This document shows, in pieces, positions 6,015 through 13,116 of a DNA stretch of 23,604 nucleotides. Position numbers and translations under genes: made by a program. The notes below the pieces were generated by a model. That model was not told the origin of the DNA. It did not search any database and saw only the letters and a program-made list of their open reading frames with translations. Location of the stretch: NCBI GenBank assembly GCA_964393335.1, contig CAYMTN010000061.1:1-23604 (forward strand), given 5' to 3'. Positions within the stretch are counted from its first letter, which is position 1, and each line of letters begins with the position of its first letter. This DNA is from CAYMTN01 sp964393335 (lineage in GTDB: Bacteria > Chloroflexota > Anaerolineae > Aggregatilineales > Aggregatilineaceae).

Positions 6015-7535
6015 ATGCCGTATCTGTGCATGAACAGCATCACCAAGTATTTCCCTGGCGTGGTGGCCAACGACCGGGTCGATTTTGAGGTTGAAGAAGG
6101 CGAGATTCACGCCCTGGTCGGTGAAAACGGCGCGGGCAAATCCACCCTGATGAACATCCTCTACGGCCTGGAAAAACCGGACGCCGGGCAGATCGTGCTG
6201 CGCGGCCAGCCGGTGACCATCCCGCATCCCCAGGCCGCGATCCGGCTCGGCATCGACATGGTACACCAGCACTTCCAGCTCGTGCCATCGCTGAGCGTGG
6301 CGGAAAACGTCAGCCTGGGCTACGAGCCGCACCGGGGGCCGTTCATCGACCGCGCGGCGATGGTCGCCCGCGTGCGCGAGTTGAGCGAGCGCTTCGGCCT
6401 GAAGGTCGATCCGGCGGCGACGGTCGGGGACCTGTCGGTGGGCGTGCAGCAGCGCGTCGAAATTCTCAAGCTGCTCTACCGTGACGCGCGCCTGTTGATC
6501 CTGGACGAGCCGTCGGCGGTGCTCACGCCGCAAGAAGTCGACGACCTGTTCGACGTGCTGCGGCGCTTGATCGCGGAGGGGCGCACGGCGATTTTTATCA
6601 CGCACAAACTGCGCGAAGTCATGGCGATCTGCCAGCGCGCGACGGTGTTACGGCGCGGGCGTCTCGTCGGCACGGTGATCGTCGCGGAGACGCAACCCGA
6701 AACCATCGCGCAGATGATGGTCGGGCGCAGCCTGGCGGCGGTGCAGCGCCCGGCGTCTCGCCCGGCATCCGTGACAGACACGCCCGCGTTGGACGTGCGC
6801 GACCTGCGCGTGGTCGATGACCGGGGCCTGCCCGCCGTGCGCGATATGAGTTTCGCCATCCAGGCCGGGGAGATCGTCGGGTTGGCGGGCGTGGAGGGCA
6901 ACGGCCAGCGCGAGTTGATCGAGGCGCTCGTCGGGCTGCGCGCGCCGACCGGCGGCACGCTGCGGCTGGGCGGGACGCCGGTCACGGGCGCATCCAACCG
7001 CCGCCGCCGCGCGCTCGGCCTGGCCGTGATCCCCGAAGACCGCACGCACCAGGGACTCAGCCTGCCGTCGTCGCTGGCCGATAACCTGACCGCCACGCGC
7101 TACCACCGCGCGCCGTTTTCGCGGGGGGGCGTGCTGCTGCCGGGCCGGATGCGGCAGTTTGCGCAGCGTGCGATCCGCGATTTTGACATTCGGGTGCGCG
7201 GCCCGAACGTGCGCGTGCAGACGCTCTCCGGCGGCAACGCGCAAAAGGTCGTGATCGCGCGCGAACTGGCCGACGTGCCGCGCGTGTTGATCGCAGCGCA
7301 GCCCACGCGCGGCCTGGATGTCGGCGCGACCCAATTCGTTCACGGCGAACTGCTGCGCCTGCGCGGGGCGCTGACCGGCATCCTGTTGGTATCGGCGGAT
7401 TTGGACGAGTTATTGGCGCTGGCCGACCGTTTCCTGGTGATCTTCGAGGGGCGGCTGGCCGGTGAGTTGACGCCGGAAAACGCCACGCGTGAGCGGCTGG
7501 GGCTGCTCATGGCCGGGCGTGCGGCTGCCGGTTGA
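6015..7535 (+). CDS. Nucleoside ABC transporter ATPase with two ABC domains
   Basis: A 506-residue cytoplasmic ATPase of the NupO/YufO type that would power nucleoside import. Domain 1 (about 1-235) has Walker A GENGAGKST at 36-44, signature LSVGVQQR at 140-147, and Walker B LLILDEP with Asp164 and Glu165. Domain 2 (about 265-500) is degenerate: its Walker A is GVEGNGQRE at 292-300 with Gln298 in place of Lys, the signature LSGGN is at 404-408, and the Walker B region reads IAAQPTRGLDVG with Gln for the catalytic Glu. Such asymmetry is normal in sugar and nucleoside double-ABC proteins. The ATG at 6015 has AGAGGA at 6004-6009. It is followed after 19 bases by the receiver-domain gene and then by the two permeases. 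Confidence 0.95.
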   Translation: MPYLCMNSITKYFPGVVANDRVDFEVEEGEIHALVGENGAGKSTLMNILYGLEKPDAGQIVLRGQPVTIPHPQAAIRLGIDMVHQHFQLVPSLSVAENVSLGYEPHRGPFIDRAAMVARVRELSERFGLKVDPAATVGDLSVGVQQRVEILKLLYRDARLLILDEPSAVLTPQEVDDLFDVLRRLIAEGRTAIFITHKLREVMAICQRATVLRRGRLVGTVIVAETQPETIAQMMVGRSLAAVQRPASRPASVTDTPALDVRDLRVVDDRGLPAVRDMSFAIQAGEIVGLAGVEGNGQRELIEALVGLRAPTGGTLRLGGTPVTGASNRRRRALGLAVIPEDRTHQGLSLPSSLADNLTATRYHRAPFSRGGVLLPGRMRQFAQRAIRDFDIRVRGPNVRVQTLSGGNAQKVVIARELADVPRVLIAAQPTRGLDVGATQFVHGELLRLRGALTGILLVSADLDELLALADRFLVIFEGRLAGELTPENATRERLGLLMAGRAAAG

Positions 7536-7554
7536 CAGAGGATTAGGGTGCGCG

Positions 7555-7938
7555 ATGCGTATTTTGTACGTCGAAGACACGCTGCTGAACCTATGCCTGA
7601 TTGAGCGCATCGCCCGCATGGGCAATCACGAGGTGATCAACTACACCTCGGCGGAAGAAACGCTCGAACATTTCGCGGACGACAACCCTGATCTGGTGCT
7701 GGTTGACATCCGGCTGGATGGCGAGATGAACGGCCTGGAGATGGTGCGGCGGCTGCGCGCCCAGGGTTACGCCCAGCCGATGGTTGCGATCACGGCGATG
7801 GTCAACAACGACGTCCGCGAGCAGTCGCTGCTGGCGGGCTGCGATGAGTACTTCGGCAAACCGGTGCCGGTCCGCGACCTGCTGCACCTGATCCAGCGCT
7901 ACGAAAACACGTCGTTGGACGATGCACGCGCGGTCTAG
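7555..7938 (+). CDS. Stand-alone response regulator receiver (CheY-like)
   Basis: A 127-residue protein made of a single receiver domain. All conserved positions are present: acidic Glu7-Asp8, phosphoacceptor Asp51 in LVLVDIRLDG, Thr80 in VAITA, and Lys102-Pro103 in FGKPVP. There is no output domain; the last 10 residues are a short tail. I chose the ATG at 7555, before MRILYVEDT, over an in-frame GTG at 7489 that would overlap the ATPase gene; AGAGGA lies at 7537-7542. It sits 19 bases behind the ATPase gene and before the permeases, on the same strand, with no histidine kinase gene in the window. Its place in a transport operon is unexpected. It probably acts by protein contact, as CheY or SpoIIAA-type partners do, but the target is unknown. 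Confidence 0.93.
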   Translation: MRILYVEDTLLNLCLIERIARMGNHEVINYTSAEETLEHFADDNPDLVLVDIRLDGEMNGLEMVRRLRAQGYAQPMVAITAMVNNDVREQSLLAGCDEYFGKPVPVRDLLHLIQRYENTSLDDARAV

Positions 7939-7940
7939 GC

Positions 7941-7977
7941 TGCGCCAGAGAACAATTACCCCTGAGGAAGGGGCGCA
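7941..7977 (+). promoter_or_regulatory. Hairpin after the receiver gene
   Basis: CCCCT (7959-7963) pairs with AGGGG (7969-7973) around GAGGA, extended after an internal loop by TGCG (7941-7944) with CGCA (7974-7977). There is no T-tail. It begins two bases after the receiver stop codon and may stabilise or end that transcript. Confidence 0.45.
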
Positions 7978-8054
7978 CAAGTCATCTTTCGCCCGGAGTA
8001 GACGATTACTGATCCTTGCATAGACAACCAGAGTTTGAGTGCTCATGCGTACCA

Positions 8055-8121
8055 GCCTCACCCCTTAACCCCGGCCCCTTTTCCCCTCACCGTTTTGATG
8101 GAGAGGGGTCAGGGGTGAGGC
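8055..8121. repeat. Palindromic intergenic repeat, copy 1
   Basis: GCCTCACCCCT (8055-8065) pairs perfectly with AGGGGTGAGGC (8111-8121), with a nested CCCCTC/GAGGGG pair inside. It is the same family as 15291-15358, 17544-17650 and 21178-21396, all between genes. This copy lies between the receiver gene and the first permease. Confidence 0.75.
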
Positions 8122-8277
8122 TACGTCGCGAGCGCTTTCGAAAGTTATAGCAGGTTTAGTACCGTACGCCCGGATCAATAAACACGTCGTTGATGGAGAA
8201 AACACGCTTACGCAGAACGCCCGCCATGCTGCCACAGCGGGTTGATCGCGCCAGTACACACGGGTAGGAAACGGTTG

Positions 8278-9687
8278 ATGCTTGGGCAACGAAACCCGCT
8301 GCCATATTGGGTCATTGCGCCGCTGCTGCAAGGGTCGGGCAGCGTGTGGTGGGGCGTCGTCGCCTGGGCGCTGGTCGGCGGCGCGCTGATGGCGCTGGTG
8401 CTGCACAGCCGCCACCGGTCGCGCCGGGCCGGGGCGCTGATCGGGGCGCTGACCGGCGGCACCGGCGGGATTCTGCTGCTCGCGCCGCTGTGGTTTGCGC
8501 TGGTTGCGTTGCTCGATAAACGCTGCCCGCAATGTGGGACGCTCGCCCGCCCCGGTACGGCGACCTGCGCGTCATGCGGCCACGACTACGCCGAGCAGCC
8601 CTGGCAGGAATGGCTGGCGAGCACGGGCACCAACCTGGGCCGCGTGGTCCTCACGTTGGAAATGGCGCTGATCGCGGGCGAGATCGTGCTGGAGCTTTCC
8701 GGCAAAGACGCGCTGGATACCTACCGCGTATTGTTCGAATGGGGACTCGGTACGCCGCGCGCGCGGGCGAACTCGCTGCTGGCGGCGACACCGCTGATCT
8801 TCACCGGGCTGGGTACGGCGGTTGCCTTCCGTGCCGGGATTTTTAACGTCGGCGTCGAAGGATCGTTGTACATGGGAGCGCTGGCGGCAGCGTGGGTCGG
8901 CTTTACGTTTGTGAACGTGCCGGGCCTGCCCTTGATCGCGGGGGCGTTTGCGCTGGCGGCGCTGTTCGGCGGGCTGTGGGCGCTGATCCCCGGTTATCTC
9001 AAGGCGCGGCTGCGGGTGGACGAGGTCGTCACGACGATCATGCTCAATTACGTGGCGATTGACCTGACGAGTTACATGGTGCAGAGCGGGCCGTTTTTCG
9101 TGCCGGGCATGGCGAACGCGATGTCAAAAACGGTGGCCGAACAGGCGCAGCTTCCCCGGCTGGTCGCACGCTCGCAGCTCAACAGCAGCTTTTTGCTGGC
9201 GCTGGCGTGTGTCGTCGCGGTGGTCCTGATCATGCAGCGCTCGCGCCTGGGGTTCGAGACGCGGCTGGTGGGCGATAACCCGCTGTTCGCGCGCTGGTCC
9301 GGCGTGCACGTCGGCGCGACGATCCTCAAGGTGATGTTTCTCAGCGGGCTGCTGGGCGGGCTGGCAGGTGCGGGGCAGGTGCTCGGCGTGCACTACAATT
9401 TCACGGCGCGTTTTTCGCGCGGGTTCGGCTTCGACGGGCTGACGATTGCCCTGCTGGCGCGGAACTCACCGCTGGGCGTGTTGATCGGCGCGCTGCTGTT
9501 TGGGGCGCTGCGCAGCGGCGGCACGACGATTGAAGTGTTCACCGACGTGCCGATTGATTTGGTGGATATCGTGCAGGCGCTGATCATCTTTTTTGTCGCC
9601 ATCGACCTGAATCTCGATTTCTTCAGCCGCCGGCGTGGCGTGTCCGAGAGCGACCGCCCCGCCCCGACAGCGGTACAGGGAGCGTAA
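8278..9687 (+). CDS. Nucleoside ABC permease with N-terminal zinc-ribbon extension
   Basis: A 469-residue inner-membrane protein. From about residue 120 on it is a standard BPD_transp_2 / NupP-type permease, with family segments FRAGIFNVGVEGSLYMGA, VDEVVTTIMLNYVAI and GVHVGATILKVMFLSGLLGG. Such permeases are usually near 350 residues. The extra N-terminus has two membrane segments (about 23-42 and 51-79) followed by a rubredoxin-like zinc ribbon, CPQCG...CASCG, with Cys83, Cys86, Cys97 and Cys100 (CX2CX10CX2C). The frame is continuous across the join. I chose the ATG at 8278 with TAGGAA 7 bases upstream; an in-frame TTG at 8242 lacks a good site. The stop is 6 bases before the next permease GTG. 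The zinc ribbon may bind metal or a partner at the inner membrane face; that role is inferred. Confidence 0.9.
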   Translation: MLGQRNPLPYWVIAPLLQGSGSVWWGVVAWALVGGALMALVLHSRHRSRRAGALIGALTGGTGGILLLAPLWFALVALLDKRCPQCGTLARPGTATCASCGHDYAEQPWQEWLASTGTNLGRVVLTLEMALIAGEIVLELSGKDALDTYRVLFEWGLGTPRARANSLLAATPLIFTGLGTAVAFRAGIFNVGVEGSLYMGALAAAWVGFTFVNVPGLPLIAGAFALAALFGGLWALIPGYLKARLRVDEVVTTIMLNYVAIDLTSYMVQSGPFFVPGMANAMSKTVAEQAQLPRLVARSQLNSSFLLALACVVAVVLIMQRSRLGFETRLVGDNPLFARWSGVHVGATILKVMFLSGLLGGLAGAGQVLGVHYNFTARFSRGFGFDGLTIALLARNSPLGVLIGALLFGALRSGGTTIEVFTDVPIDLVDIVQALIIFFVAIDLNLDFFSRRRGVSESDRPAPTAVQGA

Positions 9688-9693
9688 CAGGCA

Positions 9694-10593
9694 GTGGACC
9701 TCGTGAATCTGGCAGCAGCCACCTTACGCATAGCCGCGCCGCTGATCATGGCCGGGATGGCCGGGCTGTTGAGTTACCAGGTCGGGCTGATCAATATCGC
9801 GCTGGAAGGGTTGATGCTGGCGGGCGCGTTCGCGGCGGTATCCGGCGCGTACGAAACCGGCTCGACGTGGGCCGGGGTGCTGGTCGCGGCGTTGGTCGGA
9901 GCGGGACTCGGCAGCTTGTTTGCATTTGCCGTGATCACGCTGCATGCCAACCTGATCGTCTCCGGGCTGGCGCTGAATTTCCTGGTGGCGGGCGGCACGG
10001 CCTACCTGATGGATATTCTGTACGGCCAGAGCGGCACGTTTGCGCCGGAAGGGCTGACTAAACTGCCGGTCATCCACCTGCCGCTGATCGACGACGTGCC
10101 CACCCTGGGCGCGATTGTGTCCGGCCATTCGCCGCTGGTGTACGTGGCGTGGCTGCTGGTCCCGCTGACCTCGATTTTCCTGTACCGGATGGTGATCGGC
10201 AGCCACATCCGTGCCGTCGGCGAGCACGCCGAAGCCGCGCAAACGGCGGGTATATCCGTGACCGGGATGCAGTACCTCGCGCTGATCCTGGGCGGGGCGT
10301 TGTGCGGGCTGGCGGGCGCGCATCTATCGGTCGGTGATCTGCCACTCTTCCGCGAAAAAATGACGAACGACCGGGGATACATCGCGCTGGCGGCGGTCTA
10401 TTTTGCGGCGGCGCGTCCCGGCCTGACGGCGGTCGCCTGCCTGCTCTTTGGTTTTTTCGAGGCGCTGCAATTCCGGCTGCAACTGCGCGAAACGGTGCTG
10501 CCCAACGAATTCCTGCAGACGCTGCCGTACTTGATGGTCGTGCTGGCGCTGGTCGTGATTTCCGTGCGCAAGGAATGGCGCAAGGGGTGGTGA
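9694..10593 (+). CDS. Nucleoside ABC transporter permease, second subunit
   Basis: A 299-residue membrane protein of the NupQ/YufQ type that would pair with the preceding permease to form the import channel. It shows 8-9 hydrophobic segments and the conserved stretch YQVGLINIALEGLMLAGAFA near the N-terminus, followed by LHANLIVSGLALNFLVAGGT and GHRAVGEHAEAAQ-like loop sequence (SHIRAVGEHAEAAQTAGIS), the cytoplasmic coupling region that contacts the ATPase. The GTG at 9694 is only 6 bases past the upstream stop, and its AGGGAG (9677-9682) lies inside the end of the first permease gene, so translation is probably coupled. Length and segments match the family, with no extension like that of its partner. 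It is followed by the large heptad-repeat block. Confidence 0.93.
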   Translation: MDLVNLAAATLRIAAPLIMAGMAGLLSYQVGLINIALEGLMLAGAFAAVSGAYETGSTWAGVLVAALVGAGLGSLFAFAVITLHANLIVSGLALNFLVAGGTAYLMDILYGQSGTFAPEGLTKLPVIHLPLIDDVPTLGAIVSGHSPLVYVAWLLVPLTSIFLYRMVIGSHIRAVGEHAEAAQTAGISVTGMQYLALILGGALCGLAGAHLSVGDLPLFREKMTNDRGYIALAAVYFAAARPGLTAVACLLFGFFEALQFRLQLRETVLPNEFLQTLPYLMVVLALVVISVRKEWRKGW

Positions 10594-10600
10594 ATAAACG

Positions 10601-10867
10601 TTTACAGTAGACCGTAGACCGTAGACAGTAGACCGTTTTCCGTGATGACGGCGCGGAACGGTCGGCGGCAGCATGGTTTGGACAGGATGCCGTTTTTCCA
10701 TGCACCGTTTTCCGTTTTCCGTTTTCCGTATGGCGTTCGCGGCTACTCACCAGTTCACGGTTCACGGTCAACGGTCAACGAATTACGGTTCACGGTATAC
10801 GCTCTACGACACGCGCCAAATGCCTTTTACGGTAAACGGTTCACGGTTTACGGTTTACGCTCCACGA
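10601..10867. repeat. Large degenerate heptad-repeat block, inverted halves
   Basis: Four runs of uninterrupted 7-base units are present. Units such as TAGACCG (x3, with TAGACAG) and TTTTCCG fill 10601-10642. TTTTCCG (x3) with variants fill 10694-10742. TTCACGG (x3), TCAACGG, ATTACGG and variants fill 10754-10816. TTTACGG (x2), TAAACGG, TTCACGG and variants fill 10826-10867. The first two runs are the reverse complement form of the consensus NNNACGG and the last two the direct form, so the block is an imperfect inverted repeat able to fold. It separates the transporter genes from the catabolic genes and ends exactly where the ribosome site AAAGGA of the hydrolase gene starts. Confidence 0.85.
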
Positions 10868-10879
10868 AAGGATCGGCAA

Positions 10880-11443
10880 ATGACACAAGCGGTGCTCGTC
10901 ATCGACATGGTAAAAGACTTCACCGACCCGGCGGGCAAAGTGCCGCACCAGGGCGCGGCGGACATCGTCCCGGCAGTGGACGCCTTCGTGCAGGCCGCAC
11001 GCGGGCGTGGCGCGATCATCATCTGGGTGATCGATTCGCACCGCCCCGGCAAGCCGGATTGGGAGCTGGACCACGTGCGCGACCACTGCACCGCCGGGAC
11101 GCCCGGCGTCGAGCTGGCCCCGCCGCTGGAGCCTGCCGCGCCGGATTATATGATCACCAAGCGGCGCTACAGCGCGTTCGTGGGCACCGATCTCGACCTG
11201 ATTCTGCGCGACAACCACGTAGACACTGTGTTTTTGACCGGCACCAAAACCAACGTCTGTATCCGCGCGACGGCGCAAGACGCGTTTGAGAACAATTACG
11301 CCGTGATCGTGCCGCGCGAATGCGTCTCGACCAACAAGCCGCACCTGCACCAGGCCAACCTGGAAGACATCGACAGTTATATGGGCCGCGTCGTACCATT
11401 GAAGGACGCAATCGCGCTGTTGGGCGCGGCGGAAGGAGCGTAA
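10880..11443 (+). CDS. Isochorismatase-family cysteine hydrolase (nicotinamidase-like)
   Basis: A 187-residue cytoplasmic hydrolase of the isochorismatase superfamily, which cleaves amides (nicotinamide, ureidoacrylate, N-carbamoylsarcosine) or vinyl ethers. The Asp-Lys-Cys triad is complete: Asp9 (VLVIDMVKDF), Lys94 (TKRRYSAF) and Cys127 (GTKTNVCIRAT). DSH at 52-54 and His69 in DHCTAGTPGVEL match the Asp-His-His metal site of nicotinamidases such as PncA, so an amide substrate is favoured over isochorismate. The ATG at 10880 follows AAAGGA (10867-10872) by 7 bases; the frame is open upstream to 10673, but that stretch is heptad-repeat DNA. The stop is 5 bases before the PfkB gene start. The exact substrate is not determined. 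Confidence 0.9.
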   Translation: MTQAVLVIDMVKDFTDPAGKVPHQGAADIVPAVDAFVQAARGRGAIIIWVIDSHRPGKPDWELDHVRDHCTAGTPGVELAPPLEPAAPDYMITKRRYSAFVGTDLDLILRDNHVDTVFLTGTKTNVCIRATAQDAFENNYAVIVPRECVSTNKPHLHQANLEDIDSYMGRVVPLKDAIALLGAAEGA

Positions 11444-11448
11444 CCGGC

Positions 11449-12381
11449 ATGGACGTACTGGTCACTGGTTATCCCAGCATCGACCACATCGCCCGGGTGT
11501 CGCACAGCCCGGCGGTCGGCGAAACGGCGCGCCTGTTCCAGGTGCCGGATATCGCGACGGTGGGCGGCTGCGGCACGAACAGCGGCATCGCGCTGGCCCG
11601 CCTGGGCTTCGACATTGGCGCGGCGCTCGTGCTCGGCGACGACGCGGTCGGCGTGGATTACGAGCGGCACCTGCTCGATCAGGGCATCGACATCACCAAC
11701 GTGATCATGCTGCCCGGCGAGCAAACGTCGCACAGTTTTTTGTTTTTGAACCCGGAAGGCCAGTATCAAAACTTCTTCTTCCCCGGCGCGGCGGACGCGT
11801 GGCAGGGTGACCTGGCACTGGCCGGGCTGGACGCGTGCCGCTTCGCGCTGGTCACCGTCGGGCCGCTGGCCTACAACCGGCAGTTCGTCGCCCAGGTGCG
11901 CGCGGCGGGCATCCCGCTCGTGTGGTCGATGAAGCCAGACGTATTCGCCTACCCGCCGGAGGTCCTGGCCGAGTTTCTCAGCGCGAGCGCCTACGTGCTG
12001 CTGAATCACATCGAAGCGATCTACGTGCTGAGCGCGCTGCGCCGGGCAGCCGTGCGCGACTTGTTGGGCGGGACGACGCGCGCCGTGATCATCACGCAGG
12101 GCGAGCGCGGGGCGTCGGTCTATTCCGGCGGTGACGTGGTAAACGTCCCTGCCGTGCCGCCGCGTGAGGTGGTCGATCCGACCGGCGCGGGTGACGGGTT
12201 CGCGGCGGGTTTCCTGGCGGGAATGCTGCGCGGCACTGCGCCAGCCGACAGCGCCCGGTTGGGAGCGGTGATAGCATCTTTTGTCCTGGAGGCAGTCGGC
12301 TGCCAGACCAACCTGCCCGACTGGGCGGCAGCGCTGGCACGCTACCGCGCCTATTTTGGTCCGTTTATGGGGGACGCATGA
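11449..12381 (+). CDS. PfkB-family sugar or nucleoside kinase
   Basis: A 310-residue ribokinase-family kinase that transfers phosphate from ATP to the hydroxymethyl group of a sugar or nucleoside. The N-terminal PfkB region has TVGGCGTNSGIALARLG, the substrate and glycine-rich segment. The C-terminal signature is DPTGAGDGFAAGFLAG with catalytic base Asp249 in the anion-hole motif GAGD. The ATG at 11449 follows the upstream stop by 5 bases, with GGAAGGAGCG (11431-11440) inside the end of the hydrolase gene, indicating coupling. Its own stop overlaps the ATG of the phosphorylase by 4 bases. In context it could be a ribokinase, deoxyribokinase or nucleoside kinase. I do not see features that decide. 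Confidence 0.93.
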   Translation: MDVLVTGYPSIDHIARVSHSPAVGETARLFQVPDIATVGGCGTNSGIALARLGFDIGAALVLGDDAVGVDYERHLLDQGIDITNVIMLPGEQTSHSFLFLNPEGQYQNFFFPGAADAWQGDLALAGLDACRFALVTVGPLAYNRQFVAQVRAAGIPLVWSMKPDVFAYPPEVLAEFLSASAYVLLNHIEAIYVLSALRRAAVRDLLGGTTRAVIITQGERGASVYSGGDVVNVPAVPPREVVDPTGAGDGFAAGFLAGMLRGTAPADSARLGAVIASFVLEAVGCQTNLPDWAAALARYRAYFGPFMGDA

Positions 12382-13115
12382 CCGACGAAACGCTGTATTT
12401 ACGCTGCAAACCGGGTGATGTTGCGCGCCTGGTGCTGCTGTCCGGGGACCCGGCGCGTGTCGGGCGGGCCGCTGAAGCGCTCACGGACGCCCGGCAGATC
12501 TGCCGCAACCGCGAGTTTCATGTCACGACCGGCGCGTACCAGGGCGTCCCGGTGTCGGTCGCGTCGGGCGGCATTGGCGCGCCGTCGACAGCCATTGCGC
12601 TGCACGAACTGGCGCGGGCCGGGGCGCAGGTGGTGGTTCGCATCGGGACCAACATGGGCATTCAAGCGCCGCTGAAAAGTGTCGTGTTGTCCACCGGCGC
12701 GGCGCGTTTTGAGGGTACGTCGCCGCGTTATCTGCCGCTGAATTACCCCGCCGTGCCGGATTGGTCACTTGTCCACGCGCTGGCCGACTCCGCTGCGCAG
12801 CAGGATTTCGACGTGCGGCTGGGGCCAACGGCCAGTTACGACGCATTCTACCCGGATATGGCCCCGTCGCTGATCGGCGATGGATCGTTGGACCTGGCGG
12901 AAATGCAGCGCGCGGGCCTGCTCAGCCTGGACATGGAAACATCGCTGGTGCTGCTGTTGGGCCGCGTGTTGGACCTGAAGGCGGCGGCGATCTGCCTGGT
13001 CACCGTGCAGGCTGAGCCGCACACGCACCTCGAAGCCGGGCTGCGTGGCGACCTGGAACACAAATTGATCCGCGCGGCGCTGGAGGGCCTGGTCAGTTTT
13101 GCGAAGGCGGATTGA
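12378..13115 (+). CDS. Nucleoside phosphorylase, uridine-phosphorylase-like
   Basis: A 245-residue member of the PNP/UDP phosphorylase family, which cleaves a nucleoside with phosphate to base and (deoxy)ribose-1-phosphate. Phosphate-site features are LSGDPARV (23-28) and VVRIGT with Arg88; the ribose-binding segment is LDMETS with Met186 and Glu187. TASYDAFYPD (151-160) aligns with the TASSDTFYPG stretch of E. coli Udp. However, the next residues are MAP where Udp has the uracil-contacting Gln166 and Arg168 (QER). Base specificity therefore probably differs from uridine. The ATG overlaps the kinase stop (ATGA, 12378-12381) and the stop is one base before the aldehyde dehydrogenase ATG, so the three genes form one translational unit. 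Confidence 0.9.
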   Translation: MTDETLYLRCKPGDVARLVLLSGDPARVGRAAEALTDARQICRNREFHVTTGAYQGVPVSVASGGIGAPSTAIALHELARAGAQVVVRIGTNMGIQAPLKSVVLSTGAARFEGTSPRYLPLNYPAVPDWSLVHALADSAAQQDFDVRLGPTASYDAFYPDMAPSLIGDGSLDLAEMQRAGLLSLDMETSLVLLLGRVLDLKAAAICLVTVQAEPHTHLEAGLRGDLEHKLIRAALEGLVSFAKAD

Positions 13116-13116
13116 C

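Larger units (their letters stand above)
7939..8277. other. 339-base gap inside the transport gene cluster
   Basis: No gene is visible. It contains the hairpin at 7941-7977, the palindromic repeat at 8055-8121, a CTTTCGAAAG palindrome at 8135-8144, and the ribosome site of the following permease. The gap may separate the permeases from the upstream transcript; I see no clear sigma-70 promoter in it. Confidence 0.6.

Noticed and set aside
5211..6605. Minus-strand open frame (464 codons) spanning the bmp and ATPase genes
   Set aside because: It crosses two well-supported genes and the hairpins between them, and its composition is that of an antisense shadow.
8055..8121. Complete insertion sequence
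   Set aside because: Inverted ends are present, but there is no transposase frame between or beside any of the four copies.
10601..10867. CRISPR array
   Set aside because: Units are 7 bases long and contiguous; there are no 25-40 base repeats with unique spacers and no cas genes.
10673..10879. In-frame 69-codon N-terminal extension of the isochorismatase-family gene
   Set aside because: The extension is translated heptad repeat, and a good ribosome site precedes the ATG at 10880, which gives the usual family length.
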